Source of the DNA: UBA6164 sp964344895
GTDB lineage: Bacteria > Patescibacteriota > Gracilibacteria > BD1-5 > UBA6164
Direction of reading: 5' to 3'
Length of the DNA: 5,290 bases
Assembly (NCBI GenBank): GCA_964344895.1
Contig: CAYFPB010000091.1
Span: forward strand, 1 to 5,290
The notes under the pieces are model-generated. The model did not search any database. It saw nothing but the letters and a program-made list of their open reading frames with translations, and was not told where the DNA came from. Position 1 is the first letter of the stretch. Each line of letters begins with the position of its first letter. Positions 1 to 5,290 of the stretch are shown here, piece by piece. Both the position numbers and the translations under genes were made by a program.

Positions 1-350
1 CTTCTTCTTTAACTTCTTCTTCTAGTATTCATTTTACATATACAAATGATACAAATTCTTTTCATCATACTATTAATAATAATCTCTCTCTTCATTCTTT
101 ATTTCATTTTAATACATATCATGTTTCTGAATCTAATACTTCATAATATCATTTATTTAAAAATGCCTTTGCTTTATATTCTGTCTTTTTTAAATCTTTA
201 CTACTTAGTTTTGTTCCATCTTTTAATAATACACTAAATAATAATTCTCTTTCTTCTCATACTTTTAGTGCTTTTGTTCTTACTGTTGATTCATAAATTA
301 TATTACTTACTTTTCCTTTTAAATCTCTCTCTTCTTCCTTAACTTCTTCT
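1..350 (-). repeat. Module repeat, fourth from catalytic domain, at the window edge
   Basis: Complete 350-bp core identical to copies two and four. Base 1 falls exactly at the same phase as 511, 991 and 1441, so the window starts on a unit boundary. More copies may lie to the left, and the true copy number cannot be known from here. Confidence 0.9.
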
Positions 351-3300
351 TCCTCTAGTGTTTCCTCTTTAACCTCTTCTTCTACTGGTGCTTCTTCCTC
401 TGGTACTTCTTCCTCTGGTGTTTCTTCTTTAACCTCTTCTTCTACTGGTACTTCTTCCTCTGGTACTTCTTCCTCTGGTGTTTCCTCTTTAACCTCTTCT
501 TCTACTGGTACTTCTTCTTTAACTTCTTCTTCTAGTATTCATTTTACATATACAAATGATACAAATTCTTTTCATCATACTATTAATAATAATCTCTCTC
601 TTCATTCTTTATTTCATTTTAATACATATCATGTTTCTGAATCTAATACTTCATAATATCATTTATTTAAAAATGCCTTTGCTTTATATTCTGTCTTTTT
701 TAAATCTTTACTACTTAGTTTTGTTCCATCTTTTAATAATACACTAAATAATAATTCTCTTTCTTCTCATACTTTTAGTGCTTTTGTTCTTACTGTTGAT
801 TCATAAATTATATTACTTACTTTTCCTTTTAAATCTCTCTCTTCTTCCTTAACTTCTTCTTCCTCTAGTGTTTCCTCTTTAACCTCTTCTTCTACTGGTG
901 CTTCTTCCTCTGGTGTTTCTTCTTTAACCTCTTCTTCCTCTGGTACTTCTTCCTCTGGTGTTTCTTCTTTAACCTCTTCTTCCTCTGGTACTTCTTCTTT
1001 AACTTCTTCTTCTAGTATTCATTTTACATATACAAATGATACAAATTCTTTTCATCATACTATTAATAATAATCTCTCTCTTCATTCTTTATTTCATTTT
1101 AATACATATCATGTTTCTGAATCTAATACTTCATAATATCATTTATTTAAAAATGCCTTTGCTTTATATTCTGTCTTTTTTAAATCTTTACTACTTAGTT
1201 TTGTTCCATCTTTTAATAATACACTAAATAATAATTCTCTTTCTTCTCATACTTTTAGTGCTTTCGTTCTTACTGTTGATTCATAAATTATATTACTTAC
1301 TTTTCCTGTTAAATCTCTCTCTTCTTCCTTAACTTCTTCTTCCACTGGTGCTTCTTCTTTAACCTCTTCCTCTACTGGTACTTCTTCCTCTGGTACTTCT
1401 TCCTCTGGTGTTTCCTCTTTAACCTCTTCTTCTACTGGTACTTCTTCTTTAACTTCTTCTTCTAGTATTCATTTTACATATACAAATGATACAAATTCTT
1501 TTCATCATACTATTAATAATAATCTCTCTCTTCATTCTTTATTTCATTTTAATACATATCATGTTTCTGAATCTAATACTTCATAATATCATTTATTTAA
1601 AAATGCCTTTGCTTTATATTCTGTCTTTTTTAAATCTTTACTACTTAGTTTTGTTCCATCTTTTAATAATACACTAAATAATAATTCTCTTTCTTCTCAT
1701 ACTTTTAGTGCTTTTGTTCTTACTGTTGATTCATAAATTATATTACTTACTTTTCCTTTTAAATCTCTCTCTTCTTCCTTAACTTCTTCTTCTACTGATT
1801 CTTCTTCTTTAACCTCTTCCTCTGGTACTTCTTCCACCGGAGCTTCTTCCTTAACTTCTTCTTCCTCTACTGGTGTTTCTTCTACTTTTGGTATTAAAAG
1901 ATTTTCAATATTTAATCTTTTACCACTTATACTACTTGAAACATCATCTCATGAATCTTGTAAAGCTTTTTTAACTTCTGCTAAAGTTTTATCACCACTT
2001 GTTTGAATTAATGCTGATACAGCTCATGCTACCATAGGAGTAGACATTGATGTACCATTCCATGATTGATAACCTCCACCTTTTATTGTTGAATAAATAC
2101 TTACTCATGGTGCAGCTATATCAACACTATTACCATAATTTGAAAAACTAGCTTTATTATCATTTTGATCTGTTGCTGCTACAGTTATAGTTTCAGCATA
2201 ACTAGCAGGTTGATAATTTCTTGCATCTGCATTATTATTTCAAGCAGCAGCTATTACTATTACTCATTTATTGTTTGCATATTTAACAGCTTCATGATAA
2301 GTACTTGAATATCCAGAAGCTGTAACACTCATAGATATTACATCAGCACCATTATCTGCAGCATACTTAATACCTTTAACTATATTATAAGTTGATGTAC
2401 TTCATCCATTTCAGGCAAATACTTTTACTGCCATTAATTTTGCATACGGATTTGCTCAAAATACACCTGATCCATTATTAGCTGCAGCTACTGTACCTGC
2501 ACAGTGTGTACCATGAGAGTGACCTGCCATAGGATTACCTTGATTTGATGAACCATCTGCAGAATTATAACCATAATAATCATCTATAATTCCATTATTA
2601 TCATCATCAATCCCATTACCAGCAACTTCATCAGTATTAGTCCACATATTAGCTTTTAAATCAGCATGATTATAGTCTATACCAGTATCCACGACTGCAA
2701 CTACGACATCTGATTTTTTATTATCTCTTATATAATCAATAGTTTTATCAGCTCATACTTTTGTCATTCACCATAGTCTATTAATTTGTTCACCTGATTC
2801 TACTCAAGATATAAATACTAAACCTGGTTCTACTACTTTTTCTCATACTAAACTAGTAGGTATTTCTCATTCAGAAACCTTATCAAAGTAATATTTTTCT
2901 ATAGCGGAATCAGTTCATGATTTTACTTTTACTTCATAATAACCATCAAGTACTTCTACTACTTGAGTATTTTCATCTAACCCTTTATATTTTTTTTGTA
3001 ATTCATTTAAAGATTTATCTGATTTAATAAATACTCAGATATCTCAATTTGCATCTTTTATACTTTCCTCTATTAATTCATTTGATTTTTTTTCTGATAC
3101 AAAAGTGTTTAGATTTTTTGATGCTGTAGCTCTAAATGAAGATGTTAAATCTTTATTATCTTGACTATTAGCATATATATTTACTATACCTTCTTTTACA
3201 CTTTTTTCTAATTTTTCTTTTACTTCTTTATTATTTTTTGCTTTTTTAACGTCCCTCTTTAAGTCAGAAAGATTTTGTTTTATTTCTTTTATAACAGCTT

Positions 3301-3457
3301 CTTTCTTTTCTGATTTTTTAATATATTTTTTTGCAACAGTTTCCAATTTTTGTTCTACTGTATTAATTGTAGAATCAATGTTATTTGCTGCCAATGTATC
3401 ACTAGTATTAAATAATACTAAAACTAAAACGATTAAACTAGAATATAATTTTTTCAT
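1..3457 (-). CDS. Secreted subtilisin-like serine protease (peptidase S8) with tandem Ig-like repeats; C-terminus cut by window edge
   Basis: Read with UGA as Gly, one frame stays open from ATG at 3457-3455 to base 1 (1152 residues, no stop seen). Residues 1-23 are a signal peptide (MKKLYSS, then a Leu/Val core, then TLA). Residues 24 to about 137 are a Lys/Glu/Asn-rich, probably helical pro-region, and about 138-235 look like the rest of the propeptide, ending in LWGMTKVGADK, as in many subtilases just before the catalytic domain. The S8 triad is intact: Asp257 (VVDTGID), His315 (HSHGTHCAGT) and Ser470 (NGTSMSTP), with the oxyanion Asn in IAAAGNNN. From about residue 550 the protein consists of four near-identical modules and acidic linkers. 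I count 48 in-frame UGA codons, 16 before the repeats and 8 in each module. Standard-code reading leaves only fragments. No Shine-Dalgarno sequence precedes the ATG. Export and peptide hydrolysis follow from the family; the substrate and surface anchoring are unknown, because the C-terminus lies outside. Confidence 0.93.
351..510 (-). repeat. Acidic Pro/Glu/Val/Lys linker, longest (160 bp)
   Basis: Low-complexity coding spacer between modules. It is built from units such as VPVEEEVKEE, TPEEE and VPEEE, which form a 20-residue (60-bp) period repeated about two and a half times and end in TLEEEVKEE. It is strongly negative, rich in Pro, and has no hydrophobic core, so an extended flexible spacer is expected. 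Confidence 0.85.
511..860 (-). repeat. Module repeat, third from catalytic domain
   Basis: DNA identical to copies 1-350 and 1441-1790 over the 350-bp core, in frame with the protease. Starts of successive copies lie 510, 480 and 450 bp apart, all multiples of three, so each addition or loss keeps the frame. Confidence 0.9.
861..990 (-). repeat. Acidic Pro/Glu/Val/Lys linker (130 bp)
   Basis: Same building blocks as the neighbouring linkers (VPEEEEVKEE, TPEEE, VPEEE, APVEEEVKEE) in a different order. It is 30 bp, or ten residues, shorter than the linker at 351-510. Its end nearest 861 matches the corresponding end of that linker, which suggests slippage or unequal exchange within the 10-residue units. 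Confidence 0.85.
991..1340 (-). repeat. Module repeat, second from catalytic domain (two base differences)
   Basis: Same 350-bp unit as its neighbours except C at 1265 (silent, Thr codon ACG instead of ACA) and G at 1308 (Lys to Thr, giving RDLTGK instead of RDLKGK). These are the only differences I found among the four core copies. Confidence 0.9.
1341..1440 (-). repeat. Acidic Pro/Glu/Val/Lys linker, shortest inter-module (100 bp)
   Basis: Encodes VPVEEEVKEE, TPEEE, VPEEE, VPVEEEVKEE and APVEEEVKEE in order. It is 30 bp shorter than the linker at 861-990, continuing the stepwise length series 160, 130, 100 toward the catalytic domain. Confidence 0.85.
1441..1790 (-). repeat. Module repeat copy closest to the catalytic domain (Ig-like module A)
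   Basis: This is a 350-bp unit encoding about 102 residues between ERDLKGKVSN and VYVKGI, flanked by EEEVKEE on both sides. The chain reads KVGEERELLFSVLLKDG, later YYEVLDSETGYVLKG, then RLLLIVGGKEFVSFVYV. The order of VGE, DG, a Gly-rich turn and a final alternating hydrophobic strand resembles bacterial Ig-like (BIG) domains. That fold assignment is inference; the repeat is direct observation. Its DNA is identical to the copies at 1-350 and 511-860. Confidence 0.9.
1791..1890 (-). repeat. Acidic linker joining the catalytic domain to the first module
   Basis: Begins after LNIENLLIPKVEE and reads TPVEEEVKEE, APVEEVPEEEVKEE, then SVEEEVKEE. It is the most irregular of the four linkers, with rarer codons (CCG, GTG) and a Ser in place of Pro, as expected for the older, non-duplicated edge of the array. 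Confidence 0.75.
1903..2761 (-). other. Peptidase S8 catalytic domain
   Basis: This covers about residues 233-519 of the protease. Motifs occur in family order: VVDTGID (Asp257), an Asp-rich loop NGIDDDNNGIIDD that resembles calcium-binding inserts in related subtilases, HGTH (His315), a GIKYAADNGADVISMS helix and strand, NNKGVIVIAAAGNNN (oxyanion Asn), AAPGVSIYST, and GTSMSTPMVAGAVSAL (Ser470). Gly residues of FGAN, NNKGV, AAAGN, AAPG and MVAGA are all encoded by UGA. Every catalytic residue is present, so an active enzyme is expected. A Cys follows the His motif (HGTHCAG), where many subtilases have Val. Confidence 0.93.
3389..3457 (-). other. Signal peptide of the subtilisin-like protease
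   Basis: Residues 1-23 show a classical Sec signal: basic start (MKK), hydrophobic core LIVLVLVLF (residues 8-16), polar NTSD, and a small-residue cleavage site after TLA (Ala23) or one residue later. There is no Cys after the site, so a lipoprotein is unlikely. The mature chain would begin near ANNIDS. Confidence 0.85.
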
Positions 3458-3546
3458 ATTTTTTAAATAAAAAATTAATATATAAATAACTAATGTATCC
3501 TTTTTATATTGATTTTTTATTTTTGTTTTCGCTCCTTATGATTACA

Positions 3547-3574
3547 ACTATAACTATTTTTTACTATTTGTCAA
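3547..3574 (-). promoter_or_regulatory. Sigma70-type promoter for the protease gene
   Basis: On the minus strand, TTGACA (3574-3569, perfect -35) is followed after 16 bp by TATAGT (3552-3547, five of six to the -10 consensus). A start near 3540 gives an untranslated leader of about 80 nt, rich in A and T. An AAGGAG lies at 3537-3532, close to the expected 5' end and about 75 nt from the ATG, with no ATG nearby, so it does not look like the working ribosome site. The promoter begins just past the yraN-like stop codon, so the protease can be expressed independently of the genes upstream. Confidence 0.7.
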
Positions 3575-3589
3575 GTTTTTAAAAGCAAA

Positions 3590-3946
3590 TTATAGGTCTA
3601 TATTTCTATAATGTGTTAATTTATAACTAGTGTTTTCCCTTAGAATAGCAATTACATCTATTCTAGCATTTTCTGGATTAATTTGATGTTTTTTTATATA
3701 AAAATCTATTGTTTTTAAGCATTTTCTCAATTTATTGTATGTTATTGACTCTTCTGGAAGTCAATATTTGGTATTATTTCTATACTTTACTTCTATAAAA
3801 ACTACCTGATTTTGCTTCTTAGCTACTATATCTATCTCTCAAAATCTCTTAAATCTAAAATTTGTATCAAGTATCCTATAACCATGTTTCTGTAAATACT
3901 TTATAGCTGTAACTTCTCAAATATCTCCTGTGTTTTTTGTTGTCAT
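3590..3946 (-). CDS. yraN: YraN/UPF0102 family nuclease-like protein
   Basis: 118 residues, the usual size of the family. Family motifs in order: NTGDIGE at 5-11, GYRILDTNFR at 22-31, FGEIDIVA at 35-42, VVFIEVKYR at 48-56, and YGLPEESITYNKLRK, ending with ARIDVIAI and a final HYRNIDL. Glu37, Asp39, Glu52 and Lys54 fit the PD-(D/E)XK nuclease-like core recognised for YraN proteins. Glycines 10, 36 and 62 are encoded by UGA and coincide with family-conserved glycines. The biochemical role of the family is poorly defined; a link to DNA metabolism is the usual suggestion. ATG 3946 is chosen because the protein then starts where relatives do; an in-frame ATG at 3964 would add six residues (MDYLII) but lies inside the neighbouring hairpin repeat. 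The stop is TAA at 3592-3590. No Shine-Dalgarno sequence is visible. The gene is probably co-transcribed with the upstream genes. Confidence 0.9.
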
Positions 3947-3956
3947 AATGATTAAG

Positions 3957-3998
3957 TAATCCATCACCCTATCGGGAGCTTCCTTTCAAAAGGAAGCC
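3957..3998 (+). repeat. Palindromic intergenic repeat, left copy
   Basis: Starts TAATCCATCACCCT and continues into a hairpin with arms GCTTCCTTT (3978-3986) and AAAGGAAGC (3989-3997). The same layout recurs on the opposite strand at 4452-4415, beginning TAATCCACCCT and ending in a larger palindrome. The two copies are related but diverged, and some stem changes are paired (T-A in one, C-G in the other). They bracket the DUF559 gene as inverted repeats. Confidence 0.7.
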
Positions 3999-4004
3999 TT
4001 TTTT
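3978..4004 (+). terminator. Possible hairpin terminator, active only on the plus strand
   Basis: A GC-containing hairpin (3978-3997) followed by C and six T (3999-4004) has the shape of a rho-independent terminator for plus-strand transcripts. No plus-strand gene precedes it, and on the minus strand the T run becomes an A run before the stem, so it would not stop the local genes. It could block antisense transcripts, or the T run could be an accident of the repeat end. Confidence 0.3.
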
Positions 4005-4386
4005 AATTAAGTTTTTGTTTTATTTTCAATATTACATTTTCTATATTATTTTCTACCTCACTATTTGATATCCTTAAAATAGTTATTCATACATTATTTA
4101 ATAATTTATTTTTATACTTATCCAAATTTTTAACATCCATAACATTATGTATATCTCAATCAACCTCAATTATTAACTTTTTTTCATGACAATAAAAATC
4201 TGGAATAATAAATCTATCTAATCAATTATTTTCAGTATATACATAAATAGGTCTTTGTCTTAAAAACCTATATCATATCTTATCATACCTAATTAAATTC
4301 CATAATACTTTTTCTGATAATGTTTGATTTTTTCTTAATTTTCTAGATATATTTTTTATAACTTCTGGTACTTTCTTTGTATTCAT
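4003..4386 (-). CDS. DUF559 endonuclease-like protein
   Basis: 127 residues, matching the compact size of DUF559 proteins, which are related in fold to Vsr-type and other PD-(D/E)XK nucleases. Visible motifs: RKLRKNQTLSEKVLWNLIR (15-33), YRFLRQRPI (39-47), IIPDFYCHEKKLIIEVDGDIH (60-80) and ILRISNSEVENNIENVI (103-119). Asp63, Glu74, Asp76 and His80 are the likely active-site residues. UGA encodes glycines 38, 55, 77 and 100; Gly77 lies in the EVDG motif. An insertion-like stretch YVYTENNGLDRF separates the RQRPI and PDFYC motifs, slightly longer than is typical. The stop TAA at 4005-4003 abuts the hairpin repeat at 3957-3998, and a second copy of that repeat lies upstream of the start. No Shine-Dalgarno sequence precedes the ATG. 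Substrate and role are unknown. Confidence 0.88.
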
Positions 4387-4414
4387 TTTTAAATTAAAAA
4401 TTATATTTGTAGTC

Positions 4415-4452
4415 TCCCTCCTTTTAAAAGGAGGGAATTCAAGGGTGGATTA
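4415..4452 (-). repeat. Palindromic intergenic repeat, right copy
   Basis: On the minus strand this starts TAATCCACCCT (4452-4442), then TGAATT, then a perfect 22-bp palindrome (4436-4415) with arms TCCCTCCTTTT and AAAAGGAGGGA. It is oriented opposite to the copy at 3957-3998. It lies between the tmk stop codon and the DUF559 start, so in the minus-strand mRNA it would form a strong stem without a following U run. That could stabilise or separate the messages, but it is not a standard terminator. Confidence 0.75.
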
Positions 4453-4457
4453 GTGGG

Positions 4458-5060
4458 TTACATTTCCCCCTCCAATATACTTACTACTTCCTCAAAGACC
4501 TCTTCAATACCTTTGTTAGCATCTATAATATATATTTTTCTTGTTTCTTTTAGTTTTTGAGCTGATTCTAAATATTTGTTTTTAACTTTTTCTAAAAAAT
4601 CAAGATTTTCAAAAAACTCTTTTTCTCATCATCTTTTTGCTAATCTTTTTTCAATATTTTCTCTACTTACATCAAAAATAAATGTAATATCTGGGATCAA
4701 GATATTATCATAATTGTGTGCTGAATATATTTCATCAAAACTAAGTCATTGAACTCATTGATAAGCATATGTTGAATAATCAAAACGTGAAGATAGTATT
4801 ATTGAATGCTTAAGTATTTCTTTTCTAATACTAGTTTGCTCTTCCCTATCCTTAACATATAAATCTAAAGCTTCTTTACCATCTTTAAATCATTCTCATG
4901 TTAATTTTTCTAGGATTTTTCTTCAAGAAGTAGTATTTGGTGTTGGTTCTTTTGTAACCCAAATCTGACTATTTTTATCTCTTTCCCTCAAGTATTCAAA
5001 CACTTTATTTAGCTGAGTATCCTTCCCAGATCAATCAACTCATTCAAAAACTATAAACAT
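4458..5060 (-). CDS. tmk: Thymidylate kinase (dTMP kinase)
   Basis: 200 residues, normal for the family; converts dTMP to dTDP with ATP in the cytoplasm for dTTP supply. The Walker A P-loop FEGVDGSGKDTQ (5-16) is intact; its Gly7 and Gly10 are UGA codons, while Gly12 is GGG. Further motifs: the KEP segment at 37-39 (family REP), SSRFDYSTYAYQG at 90-102 (the DR-Y and AYQG motif, here with Phe after Arg), PDITFIFDV at 123-131, and the LID region KRLAKRGGEKEFFEN at 138-152, whose two adjacent glycines are both UGA. It contains nine in-frame UGA codons in all; reading them as stop or Trp would destroy the P-loop. Trp34 is UGG. ATG 5060 puts the first strand directly before the P-loop, as in relatives. 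It is the first gene of the minus-strand run, divergent from the gene at the right edge. Confidence 0.95.
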
Positions 5061-5097
5061 ATTTTTAAAAAGGTTATATACTATTTATATATCTTAT

Positions 5098-5123
5098 ATT
5101 ATAAGTATTTTTCATAATGTCAA
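5098..5123 (-). promoter_or_regulatory. Candidate promoter for tmk and downstream genes
   Basis: On the minus strand, a perfect TTGACA (5123-5118) is followed by a perfect TATAAT (5103-5098). The 14-bp spacer is shorter than the usual 16-18, so the pairing of these two boxes is uncertain. A start near 5091 would leave a leader of about 30 nt. No Shine-Dalgarno sequence is seen before the tmk ATG. Confidence 0.45.
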
Positions 5124-5136
5124 ATAAAAAATACTT
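5103..5136. promoter_or_regulatory. Inverted repeat in divergent promoter region, possible operator
   Basis: Perfect 10-bp arms AAGTATTTTT (5103-5112) and AAAAATACTT (5127-5136) flank a 14-bp centre. The centre holds most of the minus-strand -35 box, the left arm touches its -10, and the right arm reaches the first bases of the plus-strand -35 box. A dimeric regulator bound here could control both divergent genes. AT-rich DNA makes chance inverted repeats common, so confidence is moderate. Confidence 0.4.
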
Positions 5137-5163
5137 GCTTTTTTTGTATTTTATAATTATAAT
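5135..5163 (+). promoter_or_regulatory. Candidate promoter for the right-edge plus-strand gene
   Basis: TTGCTT (5135-5140) and a perfect TATAAT (5158-5163) are separated by the optimal 17 bp; another TATAAT directly precedes it at 5152-5157. A start near 5170 gives a leader of about 27 nt before the ATG at 5197. Confidence 0.5.
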
Positions 5164-5196
5164 ATATTTTATAGTAATTATTAATATTAATATATT

Positions 5197-5290
5197 ATGT
5201 TAGAACAAATTTCAAATTATTCAAAAACTATTATTAATAAATCAAATATAGCCAAAGCTATTTCTTGACTTATATTAGCTACCCAATTAC
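5197..5290 (+). CDS. Partial gene of unknown function, start only
   Basis: 31 codons are visible, beginning MLEQISNYSKTIINKSNIAK and continuing AISGLILATQL; the rest lies beyond the right edge. The one UGA (at 5266-5268) is read as Gly and falls in a hydrophobic segment, as in an N-terminal membrane anchor or signal sequence after a polar, Lys-containing start. Support comes from the well-placed promoter upstream, the divergent layout with tmk and the absence of UAA or UAG. No family can be named from this much sequence. Confidence 0.5.

Noticed and set aside
46..1677. Four identical plus-strand 63-residue hydrophobic reading frames (46-237, 556-747, 1036-1227, 1486-1677), tempting as repeated membrane micropeptides
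   Set aside because: They lie antisense inside the protease modules. Their hydrophobic look comes from the complement of Lys/Glu/Asn-rich codons, and their identity comes from the repeat. The minus frame runs open through all four copies and continues the protease.
1..1890. CRISPR array or non-coding satellite
   Set aside because: Units are 350 bp, the between-unit segments are themselves related low-complexity coding DNA with 30-bp periodicity, and all lengths preserve a single open frame.
2456..3457. Two separate short genes or a subtilase pseudogene broken by stops (2456-2692 and 3044-3457)
   Set aside because: All interruptions are UGA, never UAA or UAG, and sit at conserved glycines. 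With code 25 the frame is continuous and the triad complete.
3962..3964. Upstream in-frame ATG at 3964 as the yraN start
   Set aside because: It would add MDYLII, lies within the palindromic repeat, and extends beyond the usual family start; ATG 3946 fits better, though the longer form is not excluded.
3978..4004. Terminator for the tmk and DUF559 genes
   Set aside because: The T run follows the stem only on the plus strand. For the minus-strand mRNA it precedes the stem as an A run, so it is not a standard terminator for these genes.
1..5290. Mycoplasma-type code 4 (UGA as Trp)
   Set aside because: UGA positions match conserved Gly (GVDGSGK, GEID, AAAGN, MVAG), which Trp would destroy, and UGG is used where Trp is plausible.

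Overview
The window is AT-rich and is best read with genetic code 25, in which UGA means glycine. With that reading, in-frame UGA codons fall on conserved glycines in four unrelated proteins: both variable-loop glycines of the P-loop of a thymidylate kinase, the Gly of the GEID motif of a YraN-type protein, the Gly of the EVDG motif of a DUF559 nuclease-like protein, and the AAAGN, AAPG and MVAG glycines of a subtilisin-like protease. Tryptophan is still written UGG. Code 25 is known from Candidatus Absconditabacteria (SR1) and Gracilibacteria (BD1-5), so the source is most likely one of these tiny-genome, host-dependent bacteria. Read with the standard code the window looks empty or broken; read with code 25 it is densely coding.

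Layout, right to left along the minus strand. A divergent promoter region (about 5061-5196) separates a plus-strand gene that runs off the right edge from tmk (thymidylate kinase, 4458-5060, minus). Next comes a DUF559 nuclease-like gene (4003-4386, minus), bracketed by two related palindromic repeats in opposite orientation (3957-3998 and 4415-4452). A YraN/UPF0102 gene follows (3590-3946, minus). A well-formed sigma70-type promoter (3547-3574) then starts the largest gene, a secreted subtilisin-like serine protease (3457 down to base 1, minus). It is cut by the left edge after 1152 residues.

The protease has a signal peptide, a Lys/Glu-rich helical pro-region, and an intact Asp257/His315/Ser470 S8 catalytic domain. 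After that come at least four tandem modules of about 102 residues, probably Ig-like, joined by acidic Pro/Glu/Val/Lys linkers. Three of the 350-bp module units are identical in DNA and the other differs at two bases. The linkers differ in length by exact 30-bp steps. This makes a long, repeat-built, expandable surface or secreted protease, a plausible tool for contact with host or prey cells in an epibiont; that role is inference.

The two most interesting items are the modular protease with its homogenised repeats and PEVK-like linkers, and the DUF559 gene enclosed by inverted hairpin repeats, an arrangement resembling a small mobile or repeat-propagating cassette.
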